Source: G963422745 sp965214285
GTDB taxonomy: Bacteria > Actinomycetota > Acidimicrobiia > Acidimicrobiales > Aldehydirespiratoraceae
DNA length: 64,000 nucleotides
Assembly: GCA_965214285.1 (NCBI GenBank)
Contig: OZ243946.1
Span: 1,798,001-1,862,000, forward strand
Reading direction: 5' to 3'
Numbering within the stretch: position 1 is the first letter of the stretch; the number at the start of each line of letters is the position of its first letter. Position numbers and translations under genes: made by a program. Below are positions 42,370 to 50,602 of the stretch, in pieces. The notes beneath the pieces were generated by a model, which was given only the letters and a program-made list of their open reading frames with translations, searched no databases and was not told the origin of the DNA.

Positions 42370-43626
42370 GTGACCGAGTATCGCCAACGCCTTGTGGACC
42401 CACTCATCGCGGAGCTGCTCACCGAGCTTCCGGCGTTGTCGCTGGTAGGCCCGAGGGCTTCAGGGAAGACGACCACCGCCCGGCGTCATGCCCGCACCGT
42501 CATCAGGCTGGACCGCCCTGCCGTGGCATCGGTCGTGGCCGCAGACCCCGACGCCGCCATCGAAGGGCTGGAGGAGCCGGTGCTTCTCGACGAGTGGCAG
42601 GAGGTGCCCGAGGTGCTGGGCGCGGTCAAGCGGGCCTGCGACGACGAGCCTCGCCCCGGCCGGTTCATCCTCACGGGCTCGATCCGCACCGAGGCGCAGA
42701 CCGAGACCTGGCCGGGCACCGGCCGCGTGACGAGGCTCTCGGTGTACCCGATGACGGTGGGGGAGCAGCTCGCCGTGCCCGAGGTTCCGTTGGTCGACCG
42801 CATCGCAGCGGGGGAGTTGGAGTCGCTTGCGCCAAGGGTCGCAGCGGAGGACAGCGCGAATCTGCGCGACTACCTCGACATGGCTCTGCGGGGAGGGTTT
42901 CCCCAAGCCGCCTTGGAGCTCTCGGATCGTGCCAGGCGGCGCTGGCTCGAGACCTACATGGACGAGATCGTCACCCGCGATTCCAAGCATGCGGACGGCA
43001 GCTACGACAGCGTCAGGCTGGCCCGCTTCTGCGAGGCCTATGCGCTCAACTCGGCGGGCATCACTGGTGACAGCACCCTCTACGAGGCCGCCGGCATCGA
43101 TCGTCGCACGGCGCAGCGCTACCTGGATCTGCTCAGCCGCCTCCATGTCATCGACGAGCTGCCCGCCTGGACCTCGAACCGGCTGAAGCGGCTGACGCTT
43201 GCCCCCAAGCGGTTCCTTGTCGATGCGTCTCTGCTGGCCTCGGTGACCGGTGCCACGGCGGATACGACAATGCGCGATGGCAACCTGCTCGGTCGGCTGC
43301 TGGAGACGCTGGTGGTGGCGCAGTTGCGTGCCCAGGCTACTGTCAGCGAGCGTCGCTGTCGCCTGTATCACCTCCGCCAGCATCACGGCCGTCATGAGGT
43401 GGACGTGATCGCCGAGTTGGATGCCCGGCACCTGGTGGCCTTCGAGATCAAGGCAACCGCCGCACCCGGCATCGACGACGCTCGTCACCTGGCATGGCTG
43501 CGCGACAACACGGGGGAGCAACTGCTGGCAGGAGTGGTGTTGCACACGGGGCCTTCGGCGTTCTCGCTGGGCGAGCGCCTCTGGGCACTCCCCATCAGCA
43601 CCGTCTGGAGTTCTTTACCCTCTTAG
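42370..43626 (+). CDS. AAA ATPase with DUF4143 C-terminal domain (copy 1)
   Basis: 418 aa from a GTG that directly follows the tandem repeats. Walker A GPRASGKTTTARR (about residues 27-39), Walker B PVLLDEWQE, sensor-like FILTGSI. A winged-helix-like middle part (GITGDSTLYEAAGIDRRTAQRYL) follows. The C-terminal DUF4143 part contains HEVDVIAELDARHLVAFEIK, which has the D...ExK form of a PD-(D/E)XK nuclease fold. DUF4143 ATPases are common accessory genes of unsettled function. Similar in domain order to the gene at 46727, which also has a 23-bp repeat array. Probably DNA-binding. Confidence 0.85.
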   Translation: MTEYRQRLVDPLIAELLTELPALSLVGPRASGKTTTARRHARTVIRLDRPAVASVVAADPDAAIEGLEEPVLLDEWQEVPEVLGAVKRACDDEPRPGRFILTGSIRTEAQTETWPGTGRVTRLSVYPMTVGEQLAVPEVPLVDRIAAGELESLAPRVAAEDSANLRDYLDMALRGGFPQAALELSDRARRRWLETYMDEIVTRDSKHADGSYDSVRLARFCEAYALNSAGITGDSTLYEAAGIDRRTAQRYLDLLSRLHVIDELPAWTSNRLKRLTLAPKRFLVDASLLASVTGATADTTMRDGNLLGRLLETLVVAQLRAQATVSERRCRLYHLRQHHGRHEVDVIAELDARHLVAFEIKATAAPGIDDARHLAWLRDNTGEQLLAGVVLHTGPSAFSLGERLWALPISTVWSSLPS

Positions 43627-43648
43627 CCCGAATCTGCAACTTCGTTGG

Positions 43649-44119
43649 TTACTGCGACACGTCGGCCTGTACGATTTTGACATCACCTTGCAGGTCGATG
43701 ATTCTGTTTTCATACTTGGCCAAGACTGAGATCCGGGCATCGTTTTGGATCTGTTCGAACCGATCCAGGACGCCGATTTGCTCTCCGCAATGCACGTAGG
43801 CGAGCGCAAAATCGATCTCTGAATCAGCCGGTTGGTAGCCGGTCGCATCATCGTCGCCTGGAACGCTCTCCAGCGTGATCTCAACACCAGCCGATACGAG
43901 GATAGGTGCCCATGCAGGTCGCTTGAATGCCTCATACAGGTTGAACAGCGCACCGTCAACATCAATCATGGGGAAGCCGCTGTGCTTGACGCACGCTAGT
44001 TGCTCTCGTAGCAAGTCTGATAGCGGTTGCACCAGTGCGTTGTCAAACGCCCTGACCAAATCATCATAAAGTTTCGAGTAGACCATGCCCAGGTCAAAGA
44101 TCTTCTCGACCGCAACTAG
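43649..44119 (-). pseudogene. 3' fragment of a Cys-Met...Gly-aromatic family lipoprotein, cut by IS481 copy 2
   Basis: Only the C-terminal half remains: LREQLACVKHSGFPMIDV, ADSEIDFALAYVHCGEQIGVLDRFEQIQ and the terminal helix. It aligns with members 1-4 from about residue 210 onward. Reading upstream it runs into the IS481 element at the CTAG boundary (44116-44119), so the signal peptide and N-terminal half are lost. The matching 5' part is not on the other side of the element. GC content is clearly lower than in the neighbouring ATPase gene. Confidence 0.82.
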
Positions 44120-44120
44120 G

Positions 44121-45192
44121 TGTACTCGGCAGAGAGGTTGGTGACAGGTTTGACGGGGGTGAAGACCTCCTGGGATCGTGGTGTCGTCAAGGACAGCTAC
44201 CCGGGACCAGGAGGTCTTCAATGTCACATCGTAATGCCCCTTTGGCCTATGAGGGCCGTTGCAGGCTGGTGGATCGGGTCCGTGTCGATGGGCTGCCTGT
44301 GGCTCATGTGGCGCGGATGTCGGCGGTGAGCCGCCAGTGCGTGCACAAGTGGCTGAAGCGCTTTGACGAGGAGGGCTACGAGGGTCTTCATGACCGGTCG
44401 TCTCGCCCGCATTTCTGTGCGCTTCAGACGCCGCCCGATGTCGAGGAGAAGGTGATCGCTGCGCGCATCGAGCACCGCCGGGGCCCTGAGTGGCTGAGCC
44501 GGGTCACCGGGGTGCCGGCGCGCACGGTCACCGCGATCTTGCAGCGGGCCAGGATGCCCAGGCTGGCCCAGCTCGACCCGCTCACCGGGCAGGTGATGAG
44601 AGCCTCCAAGACCACGACGCTGCGATATGAGCGCGACCGGCCAGGCGAGCTGGTGCACGTCGACGTCAAGAAGCTCGGCCGCATCCCCGACGGGGGCGGC
44701 TGGAAAGCCCACGGCCGAGCCGGCGCCCCCAAACGCCAGCGGGTCGGCCTCGACTACCTGCACTCAGCAGTCGACGACCACAGCCGCCTGGCCTACACCG
44801 AGATCCGCCCCGACGAAACCGCCGAGTCCTGCGCCGAGTTCATGCTGAACGCAAACGAGTTCTTCGCCTCACACGGCATCGCCGTCGAAGAGGTCATGAC
44901 CGACAACGCCTTCGCCTACCGCACCAGCCTCGCCTTCGCCGACGCCCTCGACCGCATCAGCGCCGAACACAGGCTCATCAAACCCCACTGCCCCTGGCAA
45001 AACGGCAAAGTCGAACGCTTCCACCGCACCCTGCAAACCGAATGGGCCTACCGCCGCGTCTACACCAGCAACCACGAACGCAGCCAAACCCTCGACGCCT
45101 TCCTCCACGACTACAATCACCACCGATGGCACCACGCCCTCGGAGGACACCCACCCATCAGCCGAGTGTCACCAACCTAACTGCCGAGTACA
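44121..45192. mobile_element. IS481-family insertion sequence, copy 2, with mismatched flanks
   Basis: Same terminal inverted repeats as copy 1 (TGTACTCGGCAG at the left, its complement at the right) and an intact transposase on the plus strand. The flanking hexamers differ: ACTAGG on the left (44115-44120) and GCTAGA on the right (45193-45198), sharing only the CTAG core. A simple insertion would give identical hexamers. Different broken genes lie on each side. Both facts point to recombination between two IS copies or an adjacent deletion. Confidence 0.9.
44221..45180 (+). CDS. IS481-family transposase (copy 2)
   Basis: 319 aa. N-terminal helix-turn-helix (VAHVARMSAVSRQCVHKWLKR) and an intact DDE catalytic core (Asp in ELVHVDVKKLG, Asp in VMTDNAFAY, Glu in QNGKVERFHRT). 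It starts at MSHRNAPL, with the stop overlapping the right terminal repeat. It is closely related to copy 1 (9986-10948) with scattered replacements, so the two did not arise by a very recent single duplication. Confidence 0.93.
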   Translation: MSHRNAPLAYEGRCRLVDRVRVDGLPVAHVARMSAVSRQCVHKWLKRFDEEGYEGLHDRSSRPHFCALQTPPDVEEKVIAARIEHRRGPEWLSRVTGVPARTVTAILQRARMPRLAQLDPLTGQVMRASKTTTLRYERDRPGELVHVDVKKLGRIPDGGGWKAHGRAGAPKRQRVGLDYLHSAVDDHSRLAYTEIRPDETAESCAEFMLNANEFFASHGIAVEEVMTDNAFAYRTSLAFADALDRISAEHRLIKPHCPWQNGKVERFHRTLQTEWAYRRVYTSNHERSQTLDAFLHDYNHHRWHHALGGHPPISRVSPT

Positions 45193-46184
45193 GCTAGACC
45201 CAGAACGGAGGCACCGGCGAGGCCCTCGAGGTCCATGGCTATGCCGCGGTCCAGCAACAAACCTGTTGCGAACTGGAGGGGTACCGACAGAAGTCTGAAG
45301 AAGGCGGTTGCGAGAAGCGTCACGTAGACCTCTTGGAGGTAATGCTTCTCATTGGCAGGGCTGGCTATAGGTCCGTCTGTCGAAGAGGTGTAGGTTCTTT
45401 GACTGAGCCTGTTGTGTATAATCCGGCCTAACGTAATTGTTCCGACGATTCCTACGGCGTCGAGAATCGCGGCCATAGCTGCGAGTGCCATGCCCAGCAA
45501 AGCCTGAAGCGACCAGACGGCTCCGAAATGCCCGACCTGGCTGAGCAGCATAAGGAATAGGCCCACAACGGCAATGGCCGATAGCGAGATGTGCTCTGCC
45601 TTTGTTGATCTGCTGTCGACTGATTGAATCCTATTGTACCTGTCGTACATGCGGTTTGCACCGGTTAGACCGATCATGAGCCATATCGGCCACGTTTCGA
45701 ATATGGCTGCAGCGATCGCGGTTTCGACGAATTGAGCGGCCAGCGCAAGCAGTGCGAAATTTCCACTTCCCACGAGAATCAGGACTAGCGGCAATCTGAA
45801 GAAATCCTTGAGACTGGTGGCGTCTGCTAGGATTACAGTCGAAGATCCTTCCTTCAGCGTCGCAGTGTCCGTGGTAGCGGTTCTATTGGTGTCTTGATGA
45901 TATGGTGGGTCTTCTCGAAAGCACAATCGCCAATATTCTCTTGGCCTGATCGCTTTCAACTTTGGAATCGCTACAGCCTTCTGCACTAGTCGGCCTCTTA
46001 TTGCTACTACTATGAGCACCAGGGCAACGCATTCGACGAGTTGTATGATCGATCCAAATATGAAGGCGCTGTTCGCGTGCAATGTCTCGTGTATGATTGC
46101 TGGAGCGAATGCCCACGCTATGGCGCCTGTCAAGATGGAGACGAGTGCAGTGCTGTCAGTCGCTTTGGTCGTGGTCTGGCTCAT
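45193..46184 (-). pseudogene. Multi-pass membrane protein (EamA/DMT-like), C-terminus truncated by IS481
   Basis: About 330 native residues from ATG 46184, with roughly ten hydrophobic segments (for example IAWAFAPAIIHETLHANSAF, LPLVLILVGSGNFALLALAA, FRLLSVPLQFATGLLLDRG). A variable hydrophilic region of about 50 residues lies after the third. The helix layout is like an EamA/DMT permease, but I see no diagnostic motif. The last native residues (ASVLGL) run into the IS end, which adds AVLGS and a stop. GC content is far below the window average, so it is probably horizontally acquired. It may still be functional if only a few residues are missing. Confidence 0.6.
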
Positions 46185-46726
46185 CGAGGACGGTTTCTCG
46201 AGTACTGACTGGCGGCCAAGGGACCAGAGGGCTTTAGATCGCCGGAAGTGGGCGCAGAGGGGTTCGTACGAGGCGTCGACGGGGTTGGTACGCGACCGGA
46301 CTCGGTGGCCGGCTTCAGGCGGCTTGGGGCACGCTGCCTTGGAGCGCTAACTCGTGGGGTTAAGTGTACTCGTTGGGGGGTGGCGGCGGCGGACGTAAGG
46401 TGGTCGGGGTCAGGCGCTTCTGGCTTTGGTGGGGGGGGGGTCCCGCAACCAGCGGCACGGCGTGAACCGAGTAGGGCACTGGCGCGACTGGGCCGATGGC
46501 GCTCTGGGCGAGCAGACGGACGGGCACAAGGCTCCTCAGCACGGGCGGCACTCTACACGGACGGTCGACTACGTCAAATCGAGCCATCGCCAGGTCTTGC
46601 CGAGTCAAGCGGGCAGGACGACGCTCCAGCGTTCTGCGCCGGCACCGCCACGCCAGGATGATCTGCGGCGGGAGCTGGGCCGGGGTGGTGAGGACGGAGG
46701 GGAGGTCGGGCAGGCGGACGACGGAG
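46185..46726. other. 542-bp gap with no supportable gene
   Basis: Between the truncated membrane protein gene and the second DUF4143 ATPase. It contains a run of 10 Gs (46431-46440) and G-rich stretches. Short open frames exist on both strands but none has a recognisable product or a good ribosome-binding site. Confidence 0.5.
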
Positions 46727-48013
46727 CTAGGGGTGGGGGGAGTGCCAGAGGGTGTCGAGGGGCAGGGAGTAGAGGCGGTCGCCCAGCTTGAAGCCCTGTT
46801 TCCCGGTGTGCAGCAGGACGCCAGCGCGGAACAGGCCTGGCGCGGCGGCGTCGAGGCGGTCTCGGAGCCAGGCGACGTGGCGGAGGTGATCGGGGTGAGG
46901 CGAGGCGGTGGCCTTGATCTCCACAGCGATCACGGGGCCGTCAGCCCGCTCGAGCACCAGGTCGATCTCGTGGCCCGCTCCGTCCCTGTAGTGGTGCAGG
47001 TACAACGACCTGTCGGCGGCAGACATCTGGCGGGCGATCTCGCTGACGGCGAAGGTCTCCAGCAAGGGTCCGGCAGCGACAGCGGTGTGCGGACGAAGCG
47101 CCTCGGCATCGACGTTGACGAGCGCGGCCGCAAGGCCCGCATCGGTCAGGTGGAGCTTGGGCCGCCGCACCGCTCGGGTGGTCAGGTTGCGCGACCAAAC
47201 GGGCAGCTCGTGGACCAGAAAGACCATCCGCAGCCAGCCGAGGTAGGACTCCAGCGTGGCACGGTCGATGCCCAGCTTGCGGCACCAGTCGGCGACGTTG
47301 GCCTCGCTGGCTGTGCGAGCGGCAGCGAAGCGGAGCGTCTCGTGCAAGGCGTCGGAACGGCGCACGTCGGCCAGGTCGCCCACATCGCGCTTTAGAACCG
47401 TGGCCGCATGGCTCTCGAACCACATGCGCCGCTCCGAAGGGCTTAGCTCGACCGCCTCCGGGTAGCCGCCCGCACAGGCCATCTCCATGTAGTCGGCCCG
47501 AGCCAAGGGCGAGTCCGAACCCAACGGGATCCGTCCCTCGAACCAGTCGAGAAGAGTGCAGCCCCCACTGCCGACCGCCTCAGTGCTGGCCATCTCAGCC
47601 GCGGAAATCGGCCAGAGCCGCAGGATGGCGGCCCGCCCGGCCAGCGACTCGCTGATCGTGGGCACCGTGAGGAAGTCGCTGGAGCCGGTCATCAGGAAGC
47701 GACCAGTCGCGTTGTCCTCGTCGATGACCATCTTGAGGGCACGGACCAGGCGGTCGCCGCCGCGCTGGATCTCGTCGATCACCAGCGGGTGCCGCTGTTC
47801 GAGCAGGAAGGTGCGGGGATCGTCCAGGGCAGCGATGCGGGTCTGCTCATCGTCGAGGGAGGTGTAGGTGCCTCCCCTCTCCGCGGCGATCTGCTGGACG
47901 AGGGTGGTCTTGCCGCTCTGGCGGGCGCCGTGCAGCACAACCGACCTGAAGGAGTCCAGCGCCTGGCGGACCCGAGGTCCGAGATGGCGGTCGACATGCC
48001 TCACAACAGGCAT
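46727..48013 (-). CDS. AAA ATPase with DUF4143 C-terminal domain (copy 2)
   Basis: 428 aa from ATG 48013. Walker A GARQSGKTTLVQQ (about residues 32-44), Walker B HPLVIDEIQRGGDRLV, then FLMTGSSDFL. A winged-helix-like middle domain, and a C-terminal region with HEIDLVLERADGPVIAVEIK, the D...ExK form of the PD-(D/E)XK fold. Same family as the gene at 42370 but only moderately similar. Its upstream region is a four-unit 23-bp repeat array ending 8 bp before the start codon. Probably acts on DNA; function of the family is not settled. Confidence 0.86.
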   Translation of the reverse strand: MPVVRHVDRHLGPRVRQALDSFRSVVLHGARQSGKTTLVQQIAAERGGTYTSLDDEQTRIAALDDPRTFLLEQRHPLVIDEIQRGGDRLVRALKMVIDEDNATGRFLMTGSSDFLTVPTISESLAGRAAILRLWPISAAEMASTEAVGSGGCTLLDWFEGRIPLGSDSPLARADYMEMACAGGYPEAVELSPSERRMWFESHAATVLKRDVGDLADVRRSDALHETLRFAAARTASEANVADWCRKLGIDRATLESYLGWLRMVFLVHELPVWSRNLTTRAVRRPKLHLTDAGLAAALVNVDAEALRPHTAVAAGPLLETFAVSEIARQMSAADRSLYLHHYRDGAGHEIDLVLERADGPVIAVEIKATASPHPDHLRHVAWLRDRLDAAAPGLFRAGVLLHTGKQGFKLGDRLYSLPLDTLWHSPHP

Positions 48014-48021
48014 CCTAGGCC

Positions 48022-48113
48022 CTAATCCGAGAATTGCAAGGCCACTAATCCGAATTTTGCATGTCCACTAATCTAAGATTTGCATAGCCACTAATCCAAG
48101 ATTTGTACGGTCG
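48022..48113. repeat. Four 23-bp tandem repeats upstream of the second DUF4143 ATPase
   Basis: Units at 48022, 48045, 48068 and 48091, each starting CTAATC and carrying an AATTTTGCAT-like core, with 5-8 differences between units. The array fills the promoter region of the ATPase gene, which reads to the left from 48013. In the direction of the gene the units contain GCAAA followed by a TAG-ending block, a layout shared with the array at 42.3 kb. It is not a CRISPR: there are no spacers. Confidence 0.88.
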
Positions 48114-48304
48114 CTCGCCTTCGGGTTGGTCAGGCTCTGCTGGTCCCGTTGGGAGGGTGGTGGCTGAGTCGGCGGTTGGCGTCACGGGCGGCGGGAGTTC
48201 GTGGGGTGCGGCACGGCGGATCGGTGGGTGTGGGCGGTGGGGGTGGTCGGGGAGCAGGTGCTGCGCGCGGCACGGGGTGGCGGGGTCGGCGGGTGGTGGG
48301 GCTA

Positions 48305-48415
48305 GGATGGCCGGGCTCGTTGTAGCGAAGTCCGGTGTGATCCCGGCGCTGTCCCGCAACGGTGATGTCGTCCGCCTCGGCGGGCGAACGAGTCCGGTCG
48401 CCTCGACGTGCGTAC
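48305..48415 (+). promoter_or_regulatory. Cobalamin riboswitch
   Basis: The B12-box pattern is clear: AGTCCGGTGTGATCCCGGCG followed by CTGTCCCGCAACGGTGA, and a later GAGTCCGGTCGCCT block. It lies upstream of the B12-binding protein gene (48500). A perfect 8-bp hairpin (GTCGCTCG 48461-48468 with CGAGCGAC 48478-48485) directly abuts the Shine-Dalgarno AAAGGAG (48486-48492). This suggests translational control by sequestering the ribosome-binding site; exact aptamer limits are approximate. Confidence 0.9.
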
Positions 48416-48499
48416 GAACCAACCCTCGTGGAAGGGAAGGCTCGTGCGACCGGTTCTCCTGTCGCTCGTGCCCGACCCGAGCGACAAAGGAGCAAACCG

Positions 48500-49375
48500 A
48501 TGAAGACCCTGAGAGCCCTGGCCCTGCTGGCAGCCCTGCTGCTGACGGCGGCCACAGCGTGCGGCAGCGACGACGCCGCGGAGCCCGATGCGCCGGTACA
48601 GCCCAGCCGCATCCTGTCGATCTCGCCGACGGCGACCGAGACCCTTTGGGCCATCGGCGCAGGCGACCAGGTGATCGCCGTCGACTCGCTGTCGACCTAT
48701 CCCGAAGGCACGCCCGTCACCGACATCGAGGCCTGGAACCCCAACATCGAGGTGATCGCCGGCTACGAGCCCGACCTGGTGGTGATGCAGACCAGCGCCG
48801 AGGTGCAAGCCGCCTTCGAGGCCATCGGCATCGAAGTGCTGGCCCAGCCTGCGGCGGCGTCCATCGACGACGTGTACGCCCAGATCGCCGAGATCGGCGG
48901 AGCCGTGGGGCGCCCCGACGAAGCCGTCGAGCTGGCCGGGCAGATGCGCAGCGCAATCGACGGCCTGATCGCGGGCGCAGCCGACGGCAGCGAGTTCAGC
49001 TTCTACCACGAGCTCGACAACACCCTGTACTCGGTCACCTCGGGCACCTTCATCGGCGAGGTCTACTCGCTGTTCGGGCTGCGCAACGTGGCCGACCCCG
49101 CCGACCCCGACGGCGCCTCGTTCGGCTACCCGCAGCTCAGCGACGAGTTCCTCCTCGACGCCGACCCGGACCTGATCTTCCTGGCCGACACGCTGTGCTG
49201 CGCCCAGGACGCCTCCACGGTGGCGGCCCGGCCCGGCTGGGACCAGCTCGCAGCGGTGCGCAACGGCAACGTGATCGAGCTCGACGACGACGTGGCCTCC
49301 CGCTGGGGGCCGCGCATCGTCGACTTCGTGGACGCCATCGCCGCAGCGCTGGCCGAGCTCGTTGAGGCCTCCTGA
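48500..49375 (+). CDS. btuF: Cobalamin ABC transporter substrate-binding lipoprotein
   Basis: 291 aa from ATG 48500 with AAAGGAG upstream. Lipoprotein signal with lipobox TAATAC. It is a PBP-III (BtuF/FepB-like) fold protein: RILSISPTATETLWAIGAGDQV at the start and RPGWDQLAAVRNGNV near the end. Placement directly after a cobalamin riboswitch and before a permease, an ATPase and a corrinoid adenosyltransferase sets the ligand as a corrinoid rather than a siderophore. Confidence 0.9.
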   Translation: MKTLRALALLAALLLTAATACGSDDAAEPDAPVQPSRILSISPTATETLWAIGAGDQVIAVDSLSTYPEGTPVTDIEAWNPNIEVIAGYEPDLVVMQTSAEVQAAFEAIGIEVLAQPAAASIDDVYAQIAEIGGAVGRPDEAVELAGQMRSAIDGLIAGAADGSEFSFYHELDNTLYSVTSGTFIGEVYSLFGLRNVADPADPDGASFGYPQLSDEFLLDADPDLIFLADTLCCAQDASTVAARPGWDQLAAVRNGNVIELDDDVASRWGPRIVDFVDAIAAALAELVEAS

Positions 49376-49501
49376 TCCGGCGTCGCCCGGACCACGCGTC
49401 GTCCGAGCCTGCAGTGTCGCCGAGCGCATCGTCATGAGTCCGCAGCGGCCGGTCCGTCGTCGTGCGAGCCTGGAAGATCCGGGCTCGCGTCGTCTGAGGC
49501 G

Positions 49502-50602
49502 GTGTGGCCCGAGCAGCGGGCGGGGGCTTCGCCTGTGAGCGGGCAAGGACAACCCGAGCAAGCGGCCGCGCTCTCGCCGTCGCGGCTGACGCCGGCCGCG
49601 GCTGCGGGAGCGGCGGCCTGTGTGGTGGCAGCGGCCGTGGCCGGGCTGACGCTCGGGCCGGTGCACATCGCCCCTTCAGACGTGGCCCAGGAGCTCGCCG
49701 ACATGATCCCCGGCATCGACGTCGACTCGGGCCTGTCGCCGCTGCATTCGGGCATCGTGCGCGACCTGCGCCTGCCCCGTGTCGTGCTCGGCTTCCTGGT
49801 GGGCGCCACGCTGGCGCTCTCGGGCGGTGCCTACCAGGGGGCGTTCCGCAACCCGCTGGCAGACCCGTACCTGCTCGGCGTCGCCGCAGGAGCAGGCCTG
49901 GGCGCGACCGTCGCCATCACCGGCGGGCTCGGCGACGGCATCGGCGTGTTCGACTCGGTGCCGCTGGCCGCCTTCGTCGGCGCCGTGGCCGCAGTGACCA
50001 TCTCTTACTTCGCCGGCCACATCGGCGGGCGATCCACGGCCTCGCTGCTGCTCGCAGGGGTGGCCGTCGCCAGCTTCCTCACGGCCTGCCAGACCTATGT
50101 GCTGCAGGCCCACAGCGACAGCTTCCGGGAGGTGTACTCGTGGATCCTGGGCCGGGTCGCCACCAGCGGCTGGACCGAGCCTGCCCTGCTGGCGCCGTAC
50201 TTCGCGCTCTGCGCCGTGGTGGTGCTGCGCTACCGGCGGGCGCTCGACGTGCTGGCGGTGGGCGACGAGGAGGCCCGCGCCCTGGGCCTGAACCCCACAC
50301 GGGTGCGCGCGGTGGTGGTGGTGGCCGCCTCGCTGGGCGCCGCCGCGGCGGTCTCGGTCTCCGGTCTCATCGGCTTCGTGGGCATCATCGTGCCCCATGC
50401 GGTGCGGCTCGTGGTCGGCACCGCCAACCGGGTGGTGCTGCCGCTCAGCGTGCTGCTCGGCGGCGCCTTCATGGTGCTTGCCGACCTGACGGCGCGCACC
50501 GTGGTCAGCCCGGCGGAGCTGCCGATCGGGGTGGTGACGGCGTTCATCGGCGCGCCGTTCTTCGTGGTCGTGCTGCGGGCGTCGCGCCGGGAGATCTGGT
50601 GA
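49502..50602 (+). CDS. btuC: Cobalamin ABC transporter permease (FecCD family)
   Basis: 366 aa from a GTG at 49502; a GTG at 49535 is also possible. FecCD family: LRLPRVVLGFLVGATLALSGGAYQG, NPLADPYLLGVAAGAGLGA and GLIGFVGIIVPHAVRLVVG are standard blocks, with about ten membrane helices. It overlaps the ATPase gene by 4 nt and lies 126 nt after btuF. Riboswitch-controlled B12 import. Confidence 0.93.
   Translation: MWPEQRAGASPVSGQGQPEQAAALSPSRLTPAAAAGAAACVVAAAVAGLTLGPVHIAPSDVAQELADMIPGIDVDSGLSPLHSGIVRDLRLPRVVLGFLVGATLALSGGAYQGAFRNPLADPYLLGVAAGAGLGATVAITGGLGDGIGVFDSVPLAAFVGAVAAVTISYFAGHIGGRSTASLLLAGVAVASFLTACQTYVLQAHSDSFREVYSWILGRVATSGWTEPALLAPYFALCAVVVLRYRRALDVLAVGDEEARALGLNPTRVRAVVVVAASLGAAAAVSVSGLIGFVGIIVPHAVRLVVGTANRVVLPLSVLLGGAFMVLADLTARTVVSPAELPIGVVTAFIGAPFFVVVLRASRREIW

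Noticed and set aside
46248..46661. A 137-codon plus-strand frame through a G-rich gap
   Set aside because: It runs through a poly-G tract and has no recognisable product.
48022..48113. Possible small CRISPR array
   Set aside because: The repeats are contiguous, with no spacers, and there are no cas genes.
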